NCBI RefSeq assembly: GCF_016469035.1
Contig: NZ_JAEHJZ010000010.1
Span: 1 to 64,000 of the forward strand
DNA from: Gelidibacter salicanalis
GTDB taxonomy: Bacteria; Bacteroidota; Bacteroidia; Flavobacteriales; Flavobacteriaceae
DNA length: 64,000 bases
Direction of reading: 5' to 3'
Shown: positions 47,351-55,552 of the stretch, piece after piece
Position numbering within the stretch: position 1 is the first letter of the stretch
Layout: each line of letters starts with the position of its first letter
Position numbers and translations under genes: made by a program
Notes under the pieces: generated by a model
Databases searched by the model: none
What the model saw: the letters and a program-made list of their open reading frames with translations, nothing else
Told to the model about the DNA's origin: nothing

Positions 47351-48103
47351 TTATTTAAAACCTTTCAATTTTTCTTTGGTGAACTTGCTTAAGACCAAAC
47401 GGCCGCTGATTGCTGCGCGTTCCGCCAATAAATCATCCCAGTCGTCCGTACCACTCCAGAATACCTTTTTCATTTCTATCATCGCCTCCGGATTGTAGGT
47501 GCACAAATGCTCTGCCGTTGTTTTTACTGCAGCGTCAAGTTCCTCGGTGGACTCGTAAACTTGGGTAAACAGGCCTTTTTCTTTTGCCCAATCGGCCGGA
47601 TAAAAGGTATTGGCGTCAATAGCAATTTGCGACATGGCGCTCAAGCCCATTTTACGCTCAATAGCAGGCCCAACAACAAATGGTCCGATACCAATATTGA
47701 GCTCGCTTAATTTAATAGCGGCAAATTTAGATGCCATGCAATAATCGGTTGCTGATGCCAATCCGACGCCGCCTCCAACAGTCTTGCCTTGAATACGTCC
47801 GATTATGAATTTTGGACATTTGCGCATGGCGTTAATGACGTTTGCAAATCCTGAAAAGAATACTTTCCCGGTAGCTTCATCATTGATATTGATTAATTCT
47901 TTAAAACTCGCGCCTGCACAAAAGGTGCGTTCGCCGCCGCTTTTAAGGACTAGTACTTTTATGGCGTCATTTTTGCCTGCAGCGGTTATGGTGTCCGTTA
48001 ATTCTGCCAACAAATCTCCTGGTAGGGAATTGTGGGCTGGGTGAAAAAATTCGATGTAAGCGACTTCGTTTTCTATGGTTTGTTTTACGTAGGGTTGTGT
48101 CAT
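47351..48103 (-). CDS. Enoyl-CoA hydratase/isomerase (PaaF-type role likely)
   Basis: About 250 residues from the ATG at 48103 (MTQPYVKQTIENEVAYIEF). The crotonase fold signatures TFCAGASFKELI (oxyanion loop) and GGGVGLASATDYCMAS are present. The conserved Glu positions at the active site are less standard than in PaaG. In the paa cluster the remaining crotonase role is PaaF, hydrating 2,3-dehydroadipyl-CoA, so that is the likely job, but sequence alone does not prove it. An upstream start at 48157 would overlap the GIY-YIG gene. Confidence 0.82.
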   Translation of the reverse strand: MTQPYVKQTIENEVAYIEFFHPAHNSLPGDLLAELTDTITAAGKNDAIKVLVLKSGGERTFCAGASFKELININDEATGKVFFSGFANVINAMRKCPKFIIGRIQGKTVGGGVGLASATDYCMASKFAAIKLSELNIGIGPFVVGPAIERKMGLSAMSQIAIDANTFYPADWAKEKGLFTQVYESTEELDAAVKTTAEHLCTYNPEAMIEMKKVFWSGTDDWDDLLAERAAISGRLVLSKFTKEKLKGFK

Positions 48104-48118
48104 GCTTCTTAATTTGTC

Positions 48119-48139
48119 AATGCGCACTTGTTGCGCATT
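48119..48139. repeat. Palindrome downstream of the GIY-YIG gene
   Basis: TGCGCA-CTTGT-TGCGCA (core 48121-48137), extended by AA and TT. Reverse-complemented it is TGCGCAACAAGTGCGCA, one base in the loop different from the one upstream of the same gene. Confidence 0.8.
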
Positions 48140-48153
48140 CGTTTTGTTCTTTT

Positions 48154-48459
48154 TCAATATTTAGATAAATCCCAACCGTCACTTAAATCGTTCCATTTGG
48201 GATTCATTTGGGTAATTATGTTTATTTTCCAATCTCGTTTCCACTTTTTAATGGTCTTCTCCCTTCTTATGGCTAGTCTAATATCAGTATGGGTTTCATA
48301 GTAGACCAATTTCTTAATATTATAATGACCAACGTGAGTTTTAAAAGTCGCTGCCTTATGTTCACTCATCCGTCTAGCCATATTATTTGTTACACCAACA
48401 TAAAAGATATGATTTCTTTCGTGCGTTAGGATGTAAGTATAATATTCTCTGGACATCAT
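48154..48459 (-). CDS. GIY-YIG nuclease family protein (small, stand-alone)
   Basis: About 101 residues. The domain shows YYTYILTHERNHIFYVGVTNNMARRMSEH, a variant of the GIY and YIG strands with the conserved Arg in NNMARRMSEH, then KLVYYETHTDIRLAIRREKTIKKWKRDWK and a Trp/Asp-rich end. Small stand-alone members of this type are numerous in Flavobacteriaceae and of unknown role. It sits alone between paaZ and a hydratase gene, has no link to PAA metabolism, and is flanked by inverted copies of one short palindrome, so it looks like an inserted cassette. Confidence 0.85.
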   Translation of the reverse strand: MMSREYYTYILTHERNHIFYVGVTNNMARRMSEHKAATFKTHVGHYNIKKLVYYETHTDIRLAIRREKTIKKWKRDWKINIITQMNPKWNDLSDGWDLSKY

Positions 48460-48500
48460 GATGACTTATTAAAATCATAATTTAAACTTCAATATGAGCG

Positions 48501-48521
48501 ACTGCGCAACGAGTGCGCAGT
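48501..48521. repeat. Palindrome upstream of the GIY-YIG gene
   Basis: TGCGCA-ACGAG-TGCGCA (core 48503-48519), extended by AC and GT. It is an inverted near-copy of 48119-48139 on the other side of the gene. A TTAAACTTCAATAT word lies just beside it (48482-48495). Confidence 0.8.
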
Positions 48522-48527
48522 GACTTT

Positions 48528-51026
48528 CTATAATAACCCAAACTGCTCAAAGTGATGATTCAAATGTTTTCGTTCCAATAAATAGGCTTCATATTTATTC
48601 AATTCCCCAAACACCAAATTCTTCAATTTAGCTTCTGGATGTTCCTTATAAAACTCCAGATACTTTTCTCTTTGTTCAATAAACTTCTGTTTTGCAGTCT
48701 CTAAATCTGGATAAATCAAACGCTCCAATTTGCCTTTTTCGAGTGTTGGGAAATGGGTATTTTTTGGAAATTTCTCATAATTATACAGGCTCGCATGTAC
48801 CTTTTCCAAAATTTTCTCTGGGGTAGCAACTTCAAAATCTTGAATTTCTCCGGCGGCAATTTTATAGGTGTATTCTAGATGCTCCAACATGTGTTGTGGC
48901 GTCATGATGCCCCATTTCGGCTTCAGGTCCGGCGTTAACTTTGAGAGATAGTTTTTGATAGTGTCGTTCGTCATTTCAACAAAAACCTCTTGTTTTTTCT
49001 GAACCATGGTCAGAATTGTGGCAACGGCAACTAATTCGTCTGCACTGTCAAACACCTCAACAAACCATTTGACAATCCCACTTGGATGTTCAGCTGAAGC
49101 GACGTCTCTATCAACTTTCTGCTTACAGGTTAAACGCACATAAATGGTGTCGTTATGGTATAATGGACGAAGGAATCGACAGTCCTCCAATCCGTAGTTG
49201 GCAGCCACTGGACCTTTGTTTGGATAAACGAACAGTCCTGCAGCGGCGGCAATGATAAAGTAGCCGTGAGCAGTTCGTTTTTCAAAAATACTGCCGTCAA
49301 GAGACGTGATATCGGTATGGGCATAAAAATGGTCCCAAGTCAAGTTTGCGAAATTGATAATGTCTGTATCCGTCAGGGTCCGTTTATGGGTTTTTAATGA
49401 CATTCCTGCTTCAATATCCTCCCAATGGTATTTGAACGGATGCTGTTCCGCTTCTTTATATTTTGCATTGGCTTGATAGATGCCAGTGATTTCAGTTAAG
49501 GTTGTTGGCGATCCTTGGATAGCGGTACGTTGCAAGTAATGCTTGATACCACGCACACCGCCCATTTCTTCGCCACCGCCTGCTCTACCCGGTCCACCGT
49601 GTACCAAATTTGGTAATGGCGACCCATGACCGGTGCTTTCTTTGGCCATTTCACGATTGATGATTAAAATACGTCCGTGGTGACTTGCCGCGTTGATGAC
49701 GTAATCTTTTGCGATCTTATCATCGTAGGTTGCGATTGAGGAGACCAAAGAACCTTTCCCCATATGGGCTAAAGTAATGGCTTCATCTAAATTTTTATAA
49801 GGCATAATAGTACTTACCGGACCAAAAGCTTCCGTTTCATGAACTGCCAAATTTATAAAAGGATGATCTTCGCGAAGTAAAATTGGACTTAAGAAAGCAC
49901 CCTTTTTGGCATCCGCACCAATCGTTTCAATTTTATCGAGATGTCCGTAGACAATGCTTGCTGTTCTAGCCAATTCTTGAACACGATCTCTTACTTCATT
50001 CGCTTGATCTTTACTGATCAAAGCACCCATGCGTACCTCTTTCAATCTAGGATCTCCAATAGTGACTTTATCTAGGGCTTTTCCTAAGGCGATTTGCACA
50101 TCTTCGACAAGATTTTCAGGAACGATAACACGACGGATGGCGGTACATTTCTGTCCACATTTGACGGTCATTTCGTTACGGACTTCCTTGATAAACAAAT
50201 CGAATTCAGGTGTTCCCGGAAGTGCGTCTTCACCCAAAACGGAACAGTTTAAGGAATCGGCTTCCATATTGAAAGGCACTGATTCTTCGATAATGCGTTT
50301 ATGGGATTTTAGAAGTCGCCCGGTAGTCGCGGAACCTGTAAAGGTGACCACATCTTGAGATTCGACTGTATCTAAAATTGCTCTTGCAGAGCCTGTAATT
50401 AATTGTAAAGCACCTTCTGGTAAGATTCCAGAGACGATGATTTCACGCACGACAGCTTCCGTTAAGAAGGACCCATTGGTTGCAGGCTTCACTACTGCTG
50501 GTACACCTGCCATCCAGTTAGTGGCACATTTTTCCAACATCCCCCAAACTGGGAAGTTAAACGCATTGATATGAATGGCGACACCACGTTTTGGCACCAT
50601 AATGTGATGCGCCATAAAGCGTCCGCCACGAGATAAATCGATAGGTTCTCCTTCTACGTGATACGACTGATTTGGGAAGAGTTTTCTTAACGACGCATTG
50701 GCAAATAGATTTCCGAATCCGCCTTCAATATCAATCCAGCTGTCCACTCTAGTAGCACCTGTTCGATAACTTAATTCGTAAAAAGCTTCTTTCCTTTTGG
50801 TGAGATAAAGCGCAAGGCTCTTCAACATATTACCACGTTCCTGAAAAGTCATTTTACGCAAAACTTCGCCGCCTTTGGTGCGTCCGTAGTGCAAAATTTC
50901 AGCAAGATCTAATCCTTCAGTATCAGAAAGCGCCACGACTTCGCCTGTGATGGCGTCAAACATAGGAACGCCTTCTCCTTTTCCTTCAATCCATTGTCCT
51001 GTGACGTAATTTTGTAATTTCTTCAT
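48528..51026 (-). CDS. paaZ: PaaZ ring-opening enzyme fused to a DinB/DUF1569-like domain
   Basis: About 832 residues. An N-terminal aldehyde dehydrogenase domain (about 1-520, catalytic Cys in MTVKCGQKCTAIRRV) is followed by a MaoC-type hydratase domain (about 530-685, HWEDIEAGMSLKTHKRTLTDTDIINFA). These open oxepin-CoA and oxidise the aldehyde in the PAA pathway; PaaZ is normally about 680 residues. The last 145 residues (from about VEMTNDTIKNYLSKL) are an extra domain resembling DUF1569/DinB, with GIMTPQHMLEHLEYTYK and FGELNKYEAYLLERKHLNHHFEQFG. The start at 51026 is preferred over 51038. Confidence 0.9.
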   Translation of the reverse strand: MKKLQNYVTGQWIEGKGEGVPMFDAITGEVVALSDTEGLDLAEILHYGRTKGGEVLRKMTFQERGNMLKSLALYLTKRKEAFYELSYRTGATRVDSWIDIEGGFGNLFANASLRKLFPNQSYHVEGEPIDLSRGGRFMAHHIMVPKRGVAIHINAFNFPVWGMLEKCATNWMAGVPAVVKPATNGSFLTEAVVREIIVSGILPEGALQLITGSARAILDTVESQDVVTFTGSATTGRLLKSHKRIIEESVPFNMEADSLNCSVLGEDALPGTPEFDLFIKEVRNEMTVKCGQKCTAIRRVIVPENLVEDVQIALGKALDKVTIGDPRLKEVRMGALISKDQANEVRDRVQELARTASIVYGHLDKIETIGADAKKGAFLSPILLREDHPFINLAVHETEAFGPVSTIMPYKNLDEAITLAHMGKGSLVSSIATYDDKIAKDYVINAASHHGRILIINREMAKESTGHGSPLPNLVHGGPGRAGGGEEMGGVRGIKHYLQRTAIQGSPTTLTEITGIYQANAKYKEAEQHPFKYHWEDIEAGMSLKTHKRTLTDTDIINFANLTWDHFYAHTDITSLDGSIFEKRTAHGYFIIAAAAGLFVYPNKGPVAANYGLEDCRFLRPLYHNDTIYVRLTCKQKVDRDVASAEHPSGIVKWFVEVFDSADELVAVATILTMVQKKQEVFVEMTNDTIKNYLSKLTPDLKPKWGIMTPQHMLEHLEYTYKIAAGEIQDFEVATPEKILEKVHASLYNYEKFPKNTHFPTLEKGKLERLIYPDLETAKQKFIEQREKYLEFYKEHPEAKLKNLVFGELNKYEAYLLERKHLNHHFEQFGLL

Positions 51027-51110
51027 AGTAATGCCCACAAAAGTGGATATCTTATTATTAAATTATGTACTCTAATTTTAATGTAGCAACTTGTTCTATC
51101 ATGTCTGACT

Positions 51111-51191
51111 GCGCTAGGGATTATTCACCAATCTCTATTTGTTAAATAGGAGTTCGTGAATGTTTCGCATTTGAGGCAAGGCAGGCGCCCA
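51111..51191. repeat. GC-rich intergenic repeat, family A copy 4
   Basis: Begins GCGCTAGGGATT and ends GCAGGCGCCCA, between paaZ and the thiolase gene. The borders fit the family with one or two changes; the interior is AT-rich. Confidence 0.6.
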
Positions 51192-51195
51192 ATTA

Positions 51196-52407
51196 CTACA
51201 AATCCGCGTTTTCAATGATGGCGGCGTAGCCTTGACCAACGCCAATACACATCGTAATTAACGCATATCTTTTTCCTGTTTCTTGTAATTCTAGAGCTGC
51301 AGAATACGCTAATCGGGTTCCAGTAACACCAAGCGGGTGACCAATAGCGATGGAACCGCCATTCGGGTTCAACCGTGGATCATTATCCTCCAATCCCCAA
51401 GCTCGCGTGCAGGCTAATGCCTGTGCCGCAAAGGCTTCATTGAGCTCAATAATATCCATATCATCCATAGTCAATCCGGCTTTCGCCAAGGCTTTATTAG
51501 AAGCTTCAACAGGACCGATACCCATGATTCGTGGCTCTACACCAACTACTGCAGAACTTACGATGCGTGCTAATGGTTTTAGATTGTATTTTTTTACAGC
51601 AGTTTCTGAAGCGATAATGGTTGCAGCGGCACCATCATTTAAACCTGAAGAATTTCCAGCGGTCACGCTTCCGCCTTCAGCTTTAAATGCGCCACGCAAT
51701 TTCCCTAAAACTTCCATTGACGTGTTTGGCTTTACAAATTCGTCTTTAGAAAATAGAATAGGATCTTTTTTGCGCTGCGGAATTTCGACCGTCACAATTT
51801 CTTTTGCTAATCGACCATTTTCTTGCGCTTTTGCAGCTTTCATCTGGCTCCAATAGGCAAATTTATCCTGATCCTCACGCGAAATAGTGTACTGCTCTAC
51901 TAAATTTTCAGCAGTCTGGCCCATCCCATCGGTACCATATAGTTTTTGCATCTTCGGATTGACAAATCGCCATCCAAAACTAGAATCGTACATTTTAGCA
52001 TCCGTTCCAAACGCACTTGAAGGTTTCGCAACCACATAGGGTCCACGAGTCATGTGCTCAACACCACCCGCAATAAACAAATCGCCATCGCCAGCTTTAA
52101 TCGCGCGGTTAGCATGAATAATAGCAGAAAGTCCTGAACTACATAAACGGTTAACGGTTTCACCCGGAACTGTGACCGGCAGACCTGCCAATAGCGACGC
52201 CATTCTTGCCACGTTTCGGTTATCTTCTCCCGCTTGATTAGCACATCCTAAAATGACATCTTCATAAGCTTCTTTTGGGATGTTTGGATTCCGTTTGACG
52301 AGTTCTTCTATGACTAATGCCGCTAAATCGTCAGTTCTTATAGTTGATAATGCGCCTTGATAACTTCCAATTGGTGTTCTAATACCGTCTATAATGTATG
52401 CTTCCAT
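51196..52407 (-). CDS. paaJ: Acetyl-CoA acyltransferase (3-oxoadipyl-CoA thiolase, PaaJ)
   Basis: About 403 residues from the ATG at 52407 (MEAYIIDGIRTPIGSY). The nucleophile is C89 in NRLCSSGLSAI; GGSIAIGHPLG carries the catalytic His and CIGVGQG the second Cys, completing the thiolase triad. It cleaves 3-oxoadipyl-CoA, and in the PAA pathway also 3-oxo-5,6-dehydrosuberyl-CoA, to acetyl-CoA and a shorter acyl-CoA. A longer open frame to 52452 reads through an intergenic GAAATTGAAGTT repeat and encodes MKFQFSTSISTSISY, which I do not consider native. Confidence 0.93.
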   Translation of the reverse strand: MEAYIIDGIRTPIGSYQGALSTIRTDDLAALVIEELVKRNPNIPKEAYEDVILGCANQAGEDNRNVARMASLLAGLPVTVPGETVNRLCSSGLSAIIHANRAIKAGDGDLFIAGGVEHMTRGPYVVAKPSSAFGTDAKMYDSSFGWRFVNPKMQKLYGTDGMGQTAENLVEQYTISREDQDKFAYWSQMKAAKAQENGRLAKEIVTVEIPQRKKDPILFSKDEFVKPNTSMEVLGKLRGAFKAEGGSVTAGNSSGLNDGAAATIIASETAVKKYNLKPLARIVSSAVVGVEPRIMGIGPVEASNKALAKAGLTMDDMDIIELNEAFAAQALACTRAWGLEDNDPRLNPNGGSIAIGHPLGVTGTRLAYSAALELQETGKRYALITMCIGVGQGYAAIIENADL

Positions 52408-52409
52408 GT

Positions 52410-52460
52410 ATGAAATTGAAGTCGAAATTGAAGTTGAAAATTGAAACTTCAATTTCGAAT
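52410..52460. repeat. GAAATTGAAGTT-type low-complexity repeat
   Basis: Repeats of GAAATTGAAGT(T/C) ending in a small palindrome around TTGAAACTTCAATTTC. The same style of repeat is found inside the E2 linker (46103-46147). Confidence 0.7.
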
Positions 52461-52475
52461 TATTGTTATTAAATT

Positions 52476-53339
52476 TTAATTCATGATTTCAGAAAAGGTA
52501 TCGCCTTGCTTGATATCACCGGTTTTATAGCCTTTCAAAAACCAATACTTGCGTTGTTCAGAAGTTCCGTGTGTAAAACTATCAGGTTTAACGCTGCCTT
52601 GGGTTCTTTTTTGAATAGCATCATCACCAACAGCGTTTGCCGCACTCAATGCTTCATCAATGTCCCCTTCTTCTAAATAATCTCTGTTGTGATGCGCCCA
52701 AACCCCAGCGTAGAAATCCGCCTGAAGTTCTTGTGCCACAGACAACTTATTAGCTCCCGCTTGATTGGTTTGTTGTTGTAATTGTCTGACTTTTTGAGAT
52801 GTTCCCAAAATGGTTTGGATATGATGACCAATTTCATGGGCAGTAACATAAGCAATTGCGAAATCACCACCTTTGGCCCCAAACCGTGTTCTTAACTGAT
52901 CAAAAAAGGACAAGTCCATATACACTTTCTGGTCAGCAGGACAGTAGAATGGTCCGGACGCTGCACTCGCAGTGCCACAGCCACTTCTCACAGCATCCGT
53001 AAACAACACTACAGTTGGTTCTTTGTAAGTCCCTAAATTATTCTCTCTAAATATCTCACTCCAAATATCTTCAGTATCTACTATGACAGCGTTCATAAAG
53101 GCACCGAGTTCTTTTTCTTTTTCAGTCAGTTCGCGTTGCTCTCCGCCTTCTGATACGGATTGTGATTGTGTTACACCTTCAAGAATTGGTGCCAATACTT
53201 GTCCCGTATCACCTCCAAACATTTGAAGCAGTACTACAACAACTGCTATAATACCACCGCCAGCAGCCAATTTACCTTTACCGCTCATCCCGCGACGGTC
53301 TTCCAAATTCCCACTTTTTCTTCTACCTTGCCATTTCAT
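52476..53339 (-). CDS. Neutral zinc metallopeptidase (YpfJ family)
   Basis: 287 residues. A cytoplasmic start with the family signature MKWQGRRKSGNLEDRRG is followed by a single membrane helix (about 27-43) and a catalytic region with the zinc motif HEIGHHIQ (H168, E169, H172) and a downstream ELQADFYAG that offers the third ligand. The family (PF04228) is membrane-anchored with its catalytic part outside the cytoplasm; its substrate is not known. It is embedded between paaI and paaJ in the same orientation, without any obvious catabolic role. Confidence 0.92.
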   Translation of the reverse strand: MKWQGRRKSGNLEDRRGMSGKGKLAAGGGIIAVVVVLLQMFGGDTGQVLAPILEGVTQSQSVSEGGEQRELTEKEKELGAFMNAVIVDTEDIWSEIFRENNLGTYKEPTVVLFTDAVRSGCGTASAASGPFYCPADQKVYMDLSFFDQLRTRFGAKGGDFAIAYVTAHEIGHHIQTILGTSQKVRQLQQQTNQAGANKLSVAQELQADFYAGVWAHHNRDYLEEGDIDEALSAANAVGDDAIQKRTQGSVKPDSFTHGTSEQRKYWFLKGYKTGDIKQGDTFSEIMN

Positions 53340-53392
53340 ATTGTTTTGTCTTTAGTGTTAGTATATATTTTTATAAAATTAAACAATATTGG

Positions 53393-53800
53393 TTATTCTA
53401 TCCATTCTTTATTTGTCCTATATACGACGCCTTTAAACAGCGCCACCACTTCCTCTTGGCGTTTGACTTCAATAATATTAAATCCTAATTTGTTTTTCAC
53501 TTTCTCAATTACAGACTCCGCTGTTAAATAATCGCCTTCATTTAATGCCTCAATATGATTAATGCTGGTTTCAATGGACACGGCATATTTACCATGGGTA
53601 TTGGCTGCGAAACCAAAGGCGGTGTCTGCTAATGCGTAACTGATGCCACCATGTGCTTTCCCCATACTGTTGAGCATTTCTTTACGAATGGTCATCCCGA
53701 CTTTGCATCTGCCGATTTCGGATTTTAAAATTTCGATGCCTAGCCAGGTGCTGTAGGGATCTTGGTTTAACATTTTAAAGGGGATTTTTTCGCCGTTCAT
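53393..53800 (-). CDS. paaI: PaaI hotdog thioesterase
   Basis: 135 residues. A hotdog-fold 4HBT domain with the PaaI signature GKAHGGISYALADTAFGFAANTHG, including the conserved acidic residue in ALADT, and SVIEKVKNKLGFNIIEV late in the chain. In PAA breakdown it frees hydroxylated phenylacetyl-CoA from CoA, a housekeeping or overflow step. Length is normal. It is followed by paaH upstream with a palindromic spacer between. Confidence 0.92.
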   Translation of the reverse strand: MNGEKIPFKMLNQDPYSTWLGIEILKSEIGRCKVGMTIRKEMLNSMGKAHGGISYALADTAFGFAANTHGKYAVSIETSINHIEALNEGDYLTAESVIEKVKNKLGFNIIEVKRQEEVVALFKGVVYRTNKEWIE

Positions 53801-53820
53801 TACAATTATTTTAGATTGTC

Positions 53821-53896
53821 GATTAACGATTGTTGATTTTTGAAGTGATCATCAATACTTCAAAAATCTGAAATCAAAAATCTGCAATCGTTAATC
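53821..53896. repeat. Long nested palindrome between paaH and paaI
   Basis: GATTAACGATTG (53821-53832) pairs with CAATCGTTAATC (53885-53896), and GATTTTTGAAGT (53835-53846) with ACTTCAAAAATC (53857-53868). Together they can fold into a long two-part hairpin. Confidence 0.85.
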
Positions 53897-55072
53897 AAAA
53901 AACCTCAAATCTTCTCTACTCATCCTCCGCAACAAAGGGCTGCAACGGTAACGGTCTTCATGATACTCATTGTACAATTCGTCCATTTTGGAAACGCACC
54001 AATCAATGCCTTTTTCATTTGCCCAAGCGAGTAAACCTTTTGGGTAATTTACCCCTTTGGTCATGGCATTGTCAATATCTTCAGCGGAAGCGACATTCAT
54101 AAACAAGGCATCAGCAGCTTCATTGATCAGCATGACTAAAACACGGTCAAAAATTTTTTGTGCTAATTTAGACTCTTCGACTGCGCTCTGAGTGACTTTG
54201 GAACTCGGTACTACAATAGCCCCTTTTTCATCGTAATTATAATAACCCTTCCCTGATTTTCTCCCGAGATAACCTGCTTCTGCAAATCGTTTTTGAGTAA
54301 AAGCTGGTTTGTAGCGTGGGTCGAAATAGAAAGCGGTGAATACGGTTTCGGTGACGGTGTAATTGACATCATTCCCAATAAAATCCATTAATTCAAAGGG
54401 CCCCATACGGAAACCACCTATTGTTTTTAGACTGTTATCTATAGTTACAAAATCAGCAATACCTTCTTCGTAGATTCTTAAGGCCTCACCATAGAATGGA
54501 CGTGCTACACGATTAACAATAAAGCCCGGTGTGTCTTTTGCGACGGCCACTGTTTTTTTCCAATCGGTGATAATTTTTGTTGACATCTCTAATACCTCTT
54601 TAGAAGTTTGAATGGCTGGAATCACCTCAACCAGTTTCATTAGTGGTGCGGGATTGAAAAAATGAATTCCAATACAACGCTCTGGCTTTTTTAAGGACGC
54701 CGCAATGGATGCAATCGATAAACTTGAGGTATTGGAGGCGATGATACAATCATCAGACACAAAAGTTTCCAATTCTGAAAACACCTTTTTCTTAATCTCC
54801 AAATTTTCTACAATCGCTTCTATCGTTATATCTGAATCGGACAAATCTTTAAGAGTGTCGACGTAGGAAATATTGTTTTGAATTCGAGTTTTCTCGGATT
54901 CATCAATCCGCTCTTTTGCAACCAATCTTGACAAGATGTTTTCTAAAGCAACTTTTGCTTTATCCAGTGCCTGTTGATTCGTATCGTATAATTTAACTTG
55001 ACATCCCGAAGTTGCAGTAACTTGTGCGATGCCGCTGCCCATGGTGCCACTACCTATAATTCCTACTTTCAT
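53891..55072 (-). CDS. paaH: 3-hydroxyacyl-CoA dehydrogenase PaaH
   Basis: 393 residues. A Rossmann NAD-binding domain (about 1-185, VGIIGSGTMGSGIAQVTATSG) precedes the C-terminal 3-hydroxyacyl-CoA dehydrogenase domains, which carry IGIHFFNPAPLMKLVEVI and NRVARPFYGEALRIYEEGIAD with the conserved family residues. It oxidises 3-hydroxyadipyl-CoA to 3-oxoadipyl-CoA. The stop codon falls inside a palindromic spacer. Length is a little longer than the shortest members of the family, typical for the two-domain form. Confidence 0.93.
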   Translation of the reverse strand: MKVGIIGSGTMGSGIAQVTATSGCQVKLYDTNQQALDKAKVALENILSRLVAKERIDESEKTRIQNNISYVDTLKDLSDSDITIEAIVENLEIKKKVFSELETFVSDDCIIASNTSSLSIASIAASLKKPERCIGIHFFNPAPLMKLVEVIPAIQTSKEVLEMSTKIITDWKKTVAVAKDTPGFIVNRVARPFYGEALRIYEEGIADFVTIDNSLKTIGGFRMGPFELMDFIGNDVNYTVTETVFTAFYFDPRYKPAFTQKRFAEAGYLGRKSGKGYYNYDEKGAIVVPSSKVTQSAVEESKLAQKIFDRVLVMLINEAADALFMNVASAEDIDNAMTKGVNYPKGLLAWANEKGIDWCVSKMDELYNEYHEDRYRCSPLLRRMSREDLRFFD

Positions 55073-55100
55073 GAATAACGACTATTGAATTTTAAATACT

Positions 55101-55116
55101 GAATATCGAAGTTTAA
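55101..55116. repeat. Inverted repeat downstream of the four-helix-bundle gene
   Basis: GAATATCGAAGTTTAA, the reverse complement of the upstream copy at 55509-55524 with one mismatch. Confidence 0.75.
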
Positions 55117-55138
55117 TTTCTCTATCAGATTCATATTT

Positions 55139-55507
55139 TTATAATTTATTCTTATTTGTTGAAGTTCGAATGCTTGAAACGAAAATGGCTATAAGCTCAT
55201 TATTTTCTTTCAATATGACTTCTACTTTTTCTAAATCTTGAATTAATTCAGCTCCTTTTTGAATTTTCAAATTCACCAGAGATTCTCTTAATTCCTTTAG
55301 GCACAATTTCATTTTATGAAGAAAATCTCTGGAAGACTCTGCACTTTGAGCTTCTCCATAATTTAGAGCAGAAGCGGTTGCAGAACGAATGAGTTGTTTT
55401 GACAAATGTTGAGACGCGAAACCTCCATCAATCTTACCAGAAATTAAAATAACATTTACTGCAAACTGAATCAAACGTTCTTCCAAATCATATTTATGAA
55501 TCGCCAT
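55139..55507 (-). CDS. Four-helix-bundle protein (S23/IVP family)
   Basis: 122 residues, all helical. Matches the small family found in 23S rRNA intervening sequences and scattered in genomes (KYDLEERLIQFAVNVILISGKIDGGFASQHLSKQLIRSATASALNYGEAQSAESSRDFLHKMKLCLKELRES in outline, with the conserved SATASALNYGEAQSAESSRDF region). Its function is unknown. It interrupts the paa gene order between paaH and paaG and is bracketed by 16-bp inverted repeats, which suggests that it entered as a unit. Confidence 0.88.
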   Translation of the reverse strand: MAIHKYDLEERLIQFAVNVILISGKIDGGFASQHLSKQLIRSATASALNYGEAQSAESSRDFLHKMKLCLKELRESLVNLKIQKGAELIQDLEKVEVILKENNELIAIFVSSIRTSTNKNKL

Positions 55508-55508
55508 G

Positions 55509-55524
55509 CTTAAACTTCAATATT
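55509..55524. repeat. Inverted repeat upstream of the four-helix-bundle gene
   Basis: TTAAACTTCAATATTC, the inverted partner of 55101-55116 (15 of 16 bases). A close relative, TTAAACTTCAATAT, lies upstream of the GIY-YIG gene at 48482-48495. Confidence 0.75.
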
Positions 55525-55552
55525 CGTTATTCTTCAGTTCGATATTCGATAT

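Noticed and set aside
52408-52452. N-terminal extension of the thiolase
   Set aside because: It reads through a GAAATTGAAGTT repeat and places 15 foreign residues before the universal thiolase start.
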